Source: Mucilaginibacter myungsuensis (GTDB lineage Bacteria; Bacteroidota; Bacteroidia; Sphingobacteriales; Sphingobacteriaceae). Taken from it: 64,000 bases of DNA. The stretch is from contig NZ_JADFFL010000013.1 of NCBI RefSeq assembly GCF_015222005.1, positions 35,391 through 99,390 on the forward strand. The letters are read 5' to 3'. The position numbers and the translations under genes were made by a program. Below the pieces are notes generated by a model that did not search any database, was not told the origin of the DNA, and saw only the letters and a list, made by a program, of their open reading frames with translations. Shown here piece by piece: positions 24,771-31,639 of the stretch; positions within the stretch are counted from its first letter, which is position 1; every line of letters starts with the position of its first letter.

Positions 24771-24778
24771 CAAATATA
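24771..24778 (-). promoter_or_regulatory. Candidate -7 element of rpe
   Basis: On the minus strand TATATTTG matches the TAnnTTTG consensus and ends 22 bases before the rpe ATG. A -33 element is not evident at normal spacing. Confidence 0.4.
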
Positions 24779-24866
24779 AAAGAATAGCCGGTTAGTTTGT
24801 TTGCGCTATTATCAAAGTCGGCATTTCATTAGGATAGCGGTTTGCTATATTATTGTCAGTGGATGT

Positions 24867-25120
24867 TCTTTTTCTTTTTTCGCGTGTTAATTGTTTTTTA
24901 AAGGCACTCAAGAGGGCAACGCCGTTTTCCGCAAAAGAAAAAGAACCAAAAAGAAAACTCCCGGCTATGTAACTCGCCTACGAAAGATTTGTGCGTGGCA
25001 AGGCCAGTAGTTCCCGGTGGCTTCCAATGCCAGAGAAGAAAGTTTATTTCCGGTTCATCTCGACATCTGATTTGATATACTGTGATCGAGATCCATTCCC
25101 CCTTCAGGGGGTTAGGGGGC
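24867..25120. repeat. Probable dispersed repeat in the rpe upstream gap
   Basis: The gap 24749-25121 has no credible gene. Near its left end a T-rich block (about 24868-24880) faces a purine-rich block at 24937-24955 (AAAAGAAAAAGAACC and nearby). A 75-codon frame on the minus strand (24898-25125) has a composition unlike any protein family, with runs of Phe and Trp. At the right end CCCCC (25098-25102), TTCA, GGGGG (25107-25111) and a third G-run form a compact hairpin. I read the whole as repeat DNA. Confidence 0.4.
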
Positions 25121-25121
25121 A

Positions 25122-25397
25122 TCAATCACAATTTTGCAGCAGATCGTAATACTTACGGATCAGCTCGGTATCGTAATTCACAAGGGAATTATAAGCTTCG
25201 GTAACCAGTTCCGTCAGGATGGATGCGCCGAGGGCTCCGGCACCGTTGGGAATATCTTCGTAGTATTTTATTAATTCCTTCACGCGGATGATCTCGTACA
25301 GCAGCGCCTGTATCAGGTCCGTTTGCGACGACACATACATTCCCGTAACCTGGTGGTTGAGAAAGTCTAAAGGATCATCGGTAGTATGAGACGTCAT
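25122..25397 (-). CDS. Conserved-looking small hypothetical protein
   Basis: The 91-residue product is acidic, helical and soluble, without signal peptide. Its Ile-Pro-Asn-Gly-Ala-Gly-Ala-Leu-Gly-Ala-Ser segment (about 50-60) is the kind of glycine-rich turn seen between two helices. I do not recognise a family. The frame is intact, starts at ATG and ends just before a repeat hairpin; composition is like that of neighbouring genes, so I take it as real. It stands alone between repeats, 221 bases from the pnp stop. Confidence 0.6.
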   Translation of the reverse strand: MTSHTTDDPLDFLNHQVTGMYVSSQTDLIQALLYEIIRVKELIKYYEDIPNGAGALGASILTELVTEAYNSLVNYDTELIRKYYDLLQNCD

Positions 25398-25510
25398 AGA
25401 AGGTAGAGCGCGCGCTTAATTAACAAATATTCAGTATCTGGTCCTATTGTCTAATTAAGGGAATATAAAAAAAGTGATTTTGTTTTAATTTTTTGACATT
25501 TTTTATAAAA

Positions 25511-25540
25511 AACTAAAAAAGCCCCTTTTGCAGGGGCTTG
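25511..25540 (-). terminator. Intrinsic terminator of pnp
   Basis: On the minus strand AAGCCCCT (25539-25532) pairs with AGGGGCTT (25526-25519), followed by a run of six T and more T-rich sequence. It lies about 80 bases after the pnp stop. Confidence 0.85.
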
Positions 25541-25552
25541 CTTTGAGGTGGA

Positions 25553-25601
25553 AGGTAAAAGGACAAAGGCAAAAGGTTATAAAACCTTTCACCTTTTACC
25601 T
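25553..25601. repeat. Nested inverted repeat of AGGTAAAAGG type
   Basis: AGGTAAAAGG (25553-25562) pairs with CCTTTTACCT (25592-25601), and inside it AAAGGTT (25572-25578) pairs with AACCTTT (25583-25589). Related text occurs at the 3' ends of rpe (24036-24110) and hsp20 (11070-11095), so this may be a family of sequences placed just after genes. Confidence 0.5.
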
Positions 25602-25618
25602 CTCGCCTTTAACCTTTA

Positions 25619-27745
25619 TTAGTCTTTTTTCTCAGGGCGAGGCAATAGTACCTTGCGAGAAAGTTTGAATTTACCTTGTTTGTCGATCTCTAACAATTTC
25701 ACTTTAACGATCTCGCCAATTTCGAACACGCCGTCCATGGTCTCGATACGTTTGTGATCTATCTCAGAGATGTGCAACAGACCGTCTTTACCCGGCATGA
25801 TCTCGATGAACGCGCCGAAAGGCATGATCGAACGAACTTTACCTTCGTAAGTTTCGCCAACCTCAGGTTTCATCGCGATAGCTTTGATACGGCCTACAGC
25901 AGCGTCGATAGCGGCTTTGTCATCAGCAAAGATTTGAACAACACCCTGGTTGCCAACTTCCTCGATAGAGATGGTAGCACCGGTCTCGCGTTGCATTTCC
26001 TGTATGATCTTACCACCGGGACCAATTACGGCACCGATATACTCTTTATCGATACGGATGGTAACGATACGCGGAGCATGTGGTTTGTAATCTTCACGTG
26101 GGGCTTCGATGGTTTTAGCCATCTCGCCCAAGATATGTAAACGACCTTCTTTAGCTTGATCTAAGGCTTTAGCCAAAACATCATAAGAAAGACCATTGAT
26201 CTTAAGGTCCATTTGGCAAGCAACGATACCATTTTTAGTACCTGTTACTTTAAAGTCCATATCACCTAAGTGATCCTCGTCACCAAGGATGTCAGAAAGG
26301 ATAGCGTATTTGGTACCCATTTCGTTAGTGATCAAGCCCATGGCGATACCTGATACAGGTTCTTTGATCTTGATACCGGCATCCATCAAAGCTAATGTAC
26401 CCGCGCAAACGGTAGCCATTGATGATGAGCCGTTAGACTCCAGGATATCAGAAACGATACGGATAGTGTATGGGTTCTCATCGTCAGCAGGCAATACTTG
26501 CTTTAACGAACGCATAGCCAGGTTACCGTGACCGATCTCGCGACGGCCCGCACCTCTGTTAGGACGAACCTCACCGGTTGAGAAACCAGGGAAGTTGTAG
26601 TGTAATAAGAATTTTTGATAACCGTTGATGAACGCACCATCGATCATTTGCTCATCGTCCTTAGCGCCTAAGGTAACGGTGGTCAAAGCCTGGGTCTCGC
26701 CACGGGTAAATACGGCAGAACCGTGAGCAGCAGGTAAGTAACCTACTTCGCTCCAGATAGGGCGTATCTCTGTAGTTTTACGTCCATCTAAACGTTTACC
26801 TTCGTCTAATACCAGGTTACGGATAGCGTCGTACTCTACATCATGGTAGTATTTTTTAGCTAAGGACTTGGTGATATCATCTATCTCGCCTAAGGTTTTG
26901 ATATAGGTATCACGTACTTCTTTAAATTTAGCACCGCGCTCGTCTTTGCCCGAAGCAGAAGAAGCGATAGCATAAACCTGATCGTAAGTAGCAGCGTAGA
27001 TGGCTTTTTTCAAGTCCTCGTTGCTGTGCTCGTGGCTGTAAACACGTTTTTCGGTCTTACCGGTCTCAATGGTCAACTCACGTTGGATCAAGCAATGATG
27101 CTTGATAGCTGTGTGCGCAAATTTGATCGCCTCAACCATTTCAGCTTCCTGGATCTCGTCGCACTGACCTTCAACCATGTTGATGTCAAATTCAGAACCG
27201 GCAACGATAAACTCTAAAGTAGCACGAGAAAGATCGCTCATTTTAGGATTGATCACCAATTGGCCATCGATCTTAGCTACACGTACTTCAGAAATAGGAC
27301 CGTTGAAAGGGATATCAGAAACAGACAATGCTGCTGATGCTGCCAAACCCGCAAGCGCGTCAGGCATAATATCTTTGTCAGCTGAGATAAGTGAGATCAT
27401 CACTTGGGTATCAGCATGATAATCTTCAGGGAATAATGGGCGCAAAGCACGGTCTACCAAACGAGAGATCAAAACCTCATAGTCTGACAAACGGGCCTCG
27501 CGACGTAAGAAACCACCCGGGATACGGCCTGTTGCAGCGTATTTCTCCTGGTAGTCAACAGAAAGCGGAAGGAAATCAACGCCTTCTTTAGCCTCGAACG
27601 ATGATACAACAGTAGCTAATAGCATGGTGTCACCCATTTTAACTACTACCGAACCGTGCGCTTGTTTGGCCAGCTTACCAGTCTCGATCTCGATGGTGCG
27701 TCCATCGCCAAGGTCGATAACCTTTTTAATTACATTTAAACTCAT
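25619..27745 (-). CDS. pnp: Polyribonucleotide nucleotidyltransferase (PNPase)
   Basis: PNPase degrades RNA from the 3' end with phosphate. I choose the ATG at 27745 (MSLNVIKK), giving 708 residues, the usual family length; the frame extends seven codons further upstream. The order is two RNase PH domains (about 1-230 and 320-550) with the linking helical domain between. A KH domain follows with Gly-Ala-Val-Ile-Gly-Pro-Gly-Gly-Lys-Ile-Ile, then an S1 domain near 620-690 with Phe-Gly-Ala-Phe-Ile-Glu. The phosphate site Gly-Asn-Gly-type and Ser-Asn-Gly-Ser-Ser-Ser motif (about 430) is present. rpsO lies upstream in the same direction but is separated by a terminator; the rpsO-pnp order is widely conserved. 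Confidence 0.97.
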   Translation of the reverse strand: MSLNVIKKVIDLGDGRTIEIETGKLAKQAHGSVVVKMGDTMLLATVVSSFEAKEGVDFLPLSVDYQEKYAATGRIPGGFLRREARLSDYEVLISRLVDRALRPLFPEDYHADTQVMISLISADKDIMPDALAGLAASAALSVSDIPFNGPISEVRVAKIDGQLVINPKMSDLSRATLEFIVAGSEFDINMVEGQCDEIQEAEMVEAIKFAHTAIKHHCLIQRELTIETGKTEKRVYSHEHSNEDLKKAIYAATYDQVYAIASSASGKDERGAKFKEVRDTYIKTLGEIDDITKSLAKKYYHDVEYDAIRNLVLDEGKRLDGRKTTEIRPIWSEVGYLPAAHGSAVFTRGETQALTTVTLGAKDDEQMIDGAFINGYQKFLLHYNFPGFSTGEVRPNRGAGRREIGHGNLAMRSLKQVLPADDENPYTIRIVSDILESNGSSSMATVCAGTLALMDAGIKIKEPVSGIAMGLITNEMGTKYAILSDILGDEDHLGDMDFKVTGTKNGIVACQMDLKINGLSYDVLAKALDQAKEGRLHILGEMAKTIEAPREDYKPHAPRIVTIRIDKEYIGAVIGPGGKIIQEMQRETGATISIEEVGNQGVVQIFADDKAAIDAAVGRIKAIAMKPEVGETYEGKVRSIMPFGAFIEIMPGKDGLLHISEIDHKRIETMDGVFEIGEIVKVKLLEIDKQGKFKLSRKVLLPRPEKKD

Positions 27746-27822
27746 TGTTTTTGCGTTATGCCACACCTTTCGTCTTTAGGGGTGCAGCGGTTTTTATTTT
27801 GAAAAATTGTAGCGGACAAAGT

Positions 27823-27860
27823 AAAAAAGCCATTCGATGAACGAACGGCTTTTTTTGTAA
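27823..27860 (-). terminator. Intrinsic terminator of rpsO
   Basis: On the minus strand AAAAAGCCGTTCG and CGAATGGCTTTTT form a 12-13 bp stem with one mismatch and a short loop, ending in a T-run. It starts about 20 bases after the rpsO stop. Confidence 0.9.
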
Positions 27861-27873
27861 AAACTCGATAAGC

Positions 27874-28152
27874 TTATTTGATGATATCCCTCAGCGATAA
27901 AGCTTTGATGATAGCACGATACCTCTCAATGTCTTTTTTGTATAGGTAAGCCAACAAACCGCGGCGTTTACCTACTAATTTTTGCAGTGATAACTGGGTA
28001 GAAAAATCTTTCTTGTTTTTCTTTAAGTGGCCAGTTAAGTGTGCGATGCGGGCAGTAAATAAAGCAACTTGTGCTTCGGTTGAACCAGTGTTGGTTTCGC
28101 TGCCGCCGTGTTTTGCGAAGATCTCCTTCTTGTACTCGGTACTTAGATACAT
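27874..28152 (-). CDS. rpsO: 30S ribosomal protein S15
   Basis: S15 binds the central domain of 16S rRNA early in 30S assembly. The ATG at 28152 (MYLSTEYKK) gives 92 residues, close to the family norm of 89; the longer frame adds 25 codons without homology. Characteristic parts are Gly-Ser-Glu-Thr-Asn-Thr-Gly-Ser-Thr-Glu-Ala-Gln-Val, Leu-Thr-x-His-Leu-Lys-Lys-Asn-Lys-Lys-Asp-Phe and Leu-Val-Gly-Lys-Arg-Arg-Gly-Leu-Leu-Ala-Tyr-Leu. It is followed by its own terminator and then pnp. The divergent intergenic region carries a heptanucleotide array. Confidence 0.98.
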   Translation of the reverse strand: MYLSTEYKKEIFAKHGGSETNTGSTEAQVALFTARIAHLTGHLKKNKKDFSTQLSLQKLVGKRRGLLAYLYKKDIERYRAIIKALSLRDIIK

Positions 28153-28233
28153 TACTTGAATAGTATTAAAGCGTATAACTTTTGTTAATTGTGGCGCAAA
28201 GGTAACGATAGTGTTTGGAATATACAAGGGAGG

Positions 28234-28316
28234 TTAGTGATTAGTGATTAGTGATTAGTGATTAGTGATTAGTGATTAGTGATTAGTGATTAGTGATTAG
28301 TGATTAGTGATTAGTG
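28234..28316. repeat. Heptanucleotide tandem array (TTAGTGA, about 12 copies)
   Basis: The 7-base unit TTAGTGA is repeated without interruption for 83 bases. It lies between the divergent rpsO and exonuclease genes, 80 bases upstream of the rpsO start. Perfect short arrays of this kind can change copy number by slippage. Confidence 0.95.
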
Positions 28317-28379
28317 CGTAATGCTTACACCGTTGCAATGTGTTTTAAATTCCCATTATTTTTTGTATATTATAGTTGA

Positions 28380-28404
28380 GCACCGGAATAAACCGGCGCT
28401 TTTA
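28380..28404 (+). promoter_or_regulatory. Hairpin in the exonuclease leader
   Basis: GCACCGG (28380-28386) pairs with CCGGCGC (28393-28399) with one mismatch, followed by TTTT. It ends 24 bases before the ATG at 28428 and looks like a weak attenuator or a terminator for incoming transcription. Confidence 0.35.
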
Positions 28405-28427
28405 AAACAAATAAATGATATACAATT

Positions 28428-28976
28428 ATGGAAACTACCAACGAAGTCATTATTATCGACCTGGAAGCCACGTGCTGGGAGAATGATGGCGAACATCAAA
28501 AACAACACAGTGAGATCATAGAGATCGGCATCTGTAAACTGAACACCGTAACCGGCAAGATTACCGCCAGCGATGGCATCTTGGTCAAACCCGTCAAGTC
28601 CAAGATCAGCCCGTTCTGCACCAAACTTACCTCCATCACGCCGCAAATGGTTGATGAACACGGCATCTCCTTAGCCGAGGCTTGCGGTATCCTTGAAAAA
28701 GAGTATGGCTCAAAGCAGCTTACCTGGGCCAGCTACGGTGTTTACGACCGATCCATGCTAAAGGAACAATGTCAAAAATTTGGCGTACGATACCCCATGT
28801 CCAACCATCACATAAATGTTAAAGTACTTTTTTCTGAAGTGTATGGCTTACAAAAAGCCATTGGCATGGCGGGCGCGTTGCGCATGCTAAAATTACCGTT
28901 AGAAGGTACCCACCATCGTGGTGTGGATGACGCCAAAAACATCGCCAAGATCCTGTCCGATCTGTTAGCAGGTTAA
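28428..28976 (+). CDS. DEDDh 3'-5' exonuclease, ERI1/KapD-like
   Basis: This 182-residue protein is a single exonuclease domain of the DEDDh class. Motif ExoI is Ile-Asp-Leu-Glu-Ala-Thr-Cys-Trp near residue 10-17, a form typical of ERI1 and KapD-like nucleases rather than DNA polymerase epsilon. ExoII contains Ala-Ser-Tyr-Gly-Val-Tyr-Asp near 105, and ExoIII is His-His-Arg-Gly-Val-Asp-Asp-Ala near 160, with the His and Asp metal site. It likely trims 3' ends of RNA or short nucleic acids in the cytoplasm; the substrate is unknown. It is a single gene with a hairpin in its leader. Confidence 0.87.
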   Translation: METTNEVIIIDLEATCWENDGEHQKQHSEIIEIGICKLNTVTGKITASDGILVKPVKSKISPFCTKLTSITPQMVDEHGISLAEACGILEKEYGSKQLTWASYGVYDRSMLKEQCQKFGVRYPMSNHHINVKVLFSEVYGLQKAIGMAGALRMLKLPLEGTHHRGVDDAKNIAKILSDLLAG

Positions 28977-29045
28977 CTAACCTCTCCATGCACTGCAACC
29001 GGTCGGTTAGCAGGCAATGCTCAAAGAACAATTTCCTGTTGATCA

Positions 29046-29080
29046 TAACAATTCCAAATTTTTGGAATGGTTATCCTTTT
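29046..29080 (+). terminator. Probable terminator of the exonuclease gene
   Basis: TAACAATTCCAAA (29046-29058) and TTTGGAATGGTTA (29061-29073) pair with one mismatch around a tiny loop, followed by TCCTTTT. It lies 70 bases past the stop. Confidence 0.55.
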
Positions 29081-29262
29081 AGGCCTTTTTTAAATTTGGC
29101 ATTCCTTGATAGAATCACGTAAAGTTCATTTTGAAAATGAGCGTTCAGTATTTCATCGCCCCCGGTAGCCCCGCTCTCTGTCCAAGTTTTGCCCTCTCCC
29201 ACCACGCCCAGCGCTTCTGCAAAAGCTTTCCCGCCGATCGGGTTTAGGTTAAGCGGTCTGTG
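29071..29262 (-). pseudogene. Open frame fragment without start, possible gene remnant or repeat
   Basis: On the minus strand 63 codons are open from after a TAG at 29263-29265 to the TAA at 29071-29073, with no in-frame ATG. The product contains Asn-Pro-Ile-Gly-Gly-Lys-Ala-Phe-Ala-Glu-Ala-Leu-Gly and, near its end, His-Phe-Gln-Asn-Glu-Leu-Tyr-Val-Ile-Leu-Ser. I do not recognise it. It may be the rest of a decayed gene or part of a dispersed repeat that happens to be open. The remainder of the gap 28977-29455 is taken by the terminator, the inverted repeat and the TTTTTAC array listed separately. Confidence 0.3.
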
Positions 29263-29275
29263 CTATGAAAAACCC

Positions 29276-29416
29276 TTGTCATTGCGAGCGTAGTGCGGCA
29301 ATCTTAGAGGACATGCAACGAGGACATGCCATGCGGACCTACCACGAGGACCTGCCTCTGAGATTGCCACGTCGCCCTGTCGCACAAGCCCTGCCCTTCG
29401 CTCCTCGCAATGACAA
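29276..29416. repeat. REP/MITE-like element of the TTGTCATTGCGAG type
   Basis: TTGTCATTGCGAG (29276-29288) and CTCGCAATGACAA (29404-29416) are exact inverted ends. Nested inside, GGCAATCT (29297-29304) pairs with AGATTGCC (29361-29368). The 141-base whole is the well-known dispersed CATTGCGAG palindrome found between genes in many bacteria. A short frame across it is not a gene. Confidence 0.85.
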
Positions 29417-29417
29417 A

Positions 29418-29459
29418 TTTTTACTTTTTACTTTTTACTTTTTACTTTTTACTTTTTAC
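29418..29459. repeat. Heptanucleotide tandem array (TTTTTAC, six copies)
   Basis: Six perfect copies of TTTTTAC run into the last codons of the S9 peptidase gene, whose TAA stop (29456-29458 on the plus strand) lies in the last copy. On the minus strand the sequence after the stop reads AAAAAGT repeats. Confidence 0.95.
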
Positions 29460-31597
29460 TTAGAGATCCCCTCCAGCGCGAACAAAAACCCATACTCCAA
29501 CGCCACATCCTTTAAATAATCGAATCTGCCCGACGCGCCACCGTGGCCAAATTCCATATTGGTGTGCAGCATAAGTACGTTCTTATCGGTTTTCATAGTA
29601 CGGAGTTTGGCTACCCATTTGGCAGGCTCAAAGTATTGCACCTGGCTATCGTGCAGGCCGGTGGTCACCAACATATTGGGGTAAGCTTTCTTCTCCACGT
29701 TCTCGTAAGGCGAGTAGCTTTTCATGTATGCATAAGCATCGGCGTTCTTTGGGTTACCCCACTCGTCAAATTCGTTAGTGGTTAATGGGATGCTTTCATC
29801 AAGCATGGTGTTCACAACGTCAACGAATGGTACCTGCGCAATAACACCATGCCATTGGTCTGGTGCCATGTTAGCCACCGCACCCATTAGTAGGCCACCC
29901 GCGCTGCCACCTTGGGCGTACAAATGTTGTTTAGTGGTGTATTGTTGATCGATCAGGTATTTACCACAGTCGATGAAGTCGGTGAAAGTATTCTTCTTTT
30001 TCATCAGCTTACCATCTTCGTACCATTGGCGGCCCATCTCCTGTCCGCCGCGGATATGCGCAATGGCGAAGACAAAACCACGATCAAGCAAACTTAAACG
30101 CGAACTGCTAAAACCGGCATCCATACTTGAACCATAAGATCCATAGGCATAAAGCAACAACGGTGCTTTACCGTTCTTCTCGAAACCATTCTTGTAAACC
30201 AGCGATATCGGCACTTTGATACCGTCGGTAGCGGTAGCGTACAAGCGTTCGGTGGTGTATTGTTTAGGATCGTAGCCGCCCAATACCTCTTGCTGCTTCA
30301 TTTGTTTCTTCTCATGCGTGTCTACATTGTAATCATACACGGTTGACGGCGTGGTGAGCGAGGTATAGTTATAACGCAAGGTCTTGCTAACATATTCGGG
30401 GTTTGCGCCTATGCCCGCGTTGTAAGCAGCTTCTTCAAACTCTAAGTAATGCTCTTTATCGGAATTATCGCGGATACGGAATTGCTTCAGCCCGTTTTTA
30501 CGCTCGACCACTACAATGTGGTCTTTAAATTCCTCCACTCCTTCTAATAGTACATCGGCGCGATGCGGGATCACATCTTTCCAGTTTTCAGCGCCGGTCT
30601 TATCCAGCGGACATTCCACCAATTTAAAGTTCTTGGCGTTCTGGTTGGTACGGATCAGAAATTTATCATCAATAGCGGCAACCTCATATAATACATCTTT
30701 CATCCTCGGTGCAAATACCTTGAACGGAGCATCCGGCGTATTTGCATCAACAAAACTTATCTCAGATGACATGGTCGCGCTCGAATAAATAAAGATGAAC
30801 TTACCCGACTTAGCCCTATCCAACCCGATATAGTTAGACTTATCCTTTTCCTCATAAACCACCGCGTCGGCTGCAGTAGAACCCAGCTTATGACGCTTGA
30901 TCTTTTCGGACAGCAAGGTCACCGGATTTTTTGACGTGTAGAAGAGCGTTTGGTTATCATTTGCCCAAACGGCTTGCCCTTCGGTATTGGCGATAGCGTC
31001 TTTAAGAATTTCGCCGGTCTCCAAATTCTTCACGTAGATGGTGTACTGACGGCGGGATACCTTATCTACCCCAAAAGCCAACAACTTATTATCCGGACTT
31101 ATACTGAAACCGCTTGCTGAATAGTAAGCATGGCCTTCGGCTTCTTTATCCACGTCCAGCAGTATCTCTTCCGGAGCGTCAAGACTACCTTTTTTGCGGC
31201 AATATTTATAGTATTCTTTACCATCCTCGGTGCGGGTGTAATAGAAGTATCCGTTCTTAAACACAGGTACCGATTCATCCTTCTCCTTGATACGCGCCTT
31301 CATCTCGGTAAACAGATTCTCCCGGAACTTTTTGGTACCGCTCATCATGGTGTCGGTGTAGGCATTCTCAGCCTTTAGGTAGTCTACCACTTTGGTACTA
31401 TCCGGACCTTTGGCGAAGTAGTCGATCATCCAATAGTAATTATCGATCACAGTATCGCCATGAATGGCGCGGGTGTGCGGCTTAATTTCGGCTACGGGAG
31501 CCTTGGCATCGGGCCATTTATACATCTGTCTTTCGGTATTTTGTTTACAAGAAACCGCTAATATAGCGGCACAAATAATGACGGCTGCTTTTTTCAT
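29456..31597 (-). CDS. S9 family prolyl oligopeptidase-like lipoprotein (oligopeptidase B type)
   Basis: The 713-residue protein starts with a lipoprotein signal ending Leu-Ala-Val-Ser-Cys17. A seven-bladed beta-propeller (about 70-430) covers a C-terminal alpha/beta hydrolase domain. The nucleophile is Ser565 in Gly-Gly-Ser-Ala-Gly-Gly, the Asp follows in Gly-Leu-His-Asp-Ser-Gln-Val near 650, and the His is in Phe-Gly-His-Gly-Gly near 690. The motif Thr-Asn-Glu-Phe-Asp-Glu-Trp-Gly-Asn-Pro is typical of oligopeptidase B (PtrB), which cleaves peptides after basic residues. Being a lipoprotein it acts in the periplasm or on the outer membrane. It lies 42 bases downstream of two S41 peptidases in the same direction. 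Confidence 0.93.
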   Translation of the reverse strand: MKKAAVIICAAILAVSCKQNTERQMYKWPDAKAPVAEIKPHTRAIHGDTVIDNYYWMIDYFAKGPDSTKVVDYLKAENAYTDTMMSGTKKFRENLFTEMKARIKEKDESVPVFKNGYFYYTRTEDGKEYYKYCRKKGSLDAPEEILLDVDKEAEGHAYYSASGFSISPDNKLLAFGVDKVSRRQYTIYVKNLETGEILKDAIANTEGQAVWANDNQTLFYTSKNPVTLLSEKIKRHKLGSTAADAVVYEEKDKSNYIGLDRAKSGKFIFIYSSATMSSEISFVDANTPDAPFKVFAPRMKDVLYEVAAIDDKFLIRTNQNAKNFKLVECPLDKTGAENWKDVIPHRADVLLEGVEEFKDHIVVVERKNGLKQFRIRDNSDKEHYLEFEEAAYNAGIGANPEYVSKTLRYNYTSLTTPSTVYDYNVDTHEKKQMKQQEVLGGYDPKQYTTERLYATATDGIKVPISLVYKNGFEKNGKAPLLLYAYGSYGSSMDAGFSSSRLSLLDRGFVFAIAHIRGGQEMGRQWYEDGKLMKKKNTFTDFIDCGKYLIDQQYTTKQHLYAQGGSAGGLLMGAVANMAPDQWHGVIAQVPFVDVVNTMLDESIPLTTNEFDEWGNPKNADAYAYMKSYSPYENVEKKAYPNMLVTTGLHDSQVQYFEPAKWVAKLRTMKTDKNVLMLHTNMEFGHGGASGRFDYLKDVALEYGFLFALEGISK

Positions 31598-31639
31598 GAA
31601 ATAAGGATATTGAGATGGTATTTGTAAATGTAGTTAAAG

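Noticed and set aside
24898..25125. 75-codon frame on the minus strand
   Set aside because: Its product has Phe/Trp runs and odd composition and spans a repeat hairpin; I treat it as repeat DNA.
28234..28316. Possible CRISPR array
   Set aside because: The units are contiguous 7-mers without spacers, so it is a simple tandem repeat.
29265..29519. 84-codon frame on the plus strand
   Set aside because: It crosses a palindromic element and a TTTTTAC array and overlaps the end of the S9 peptidase gene.
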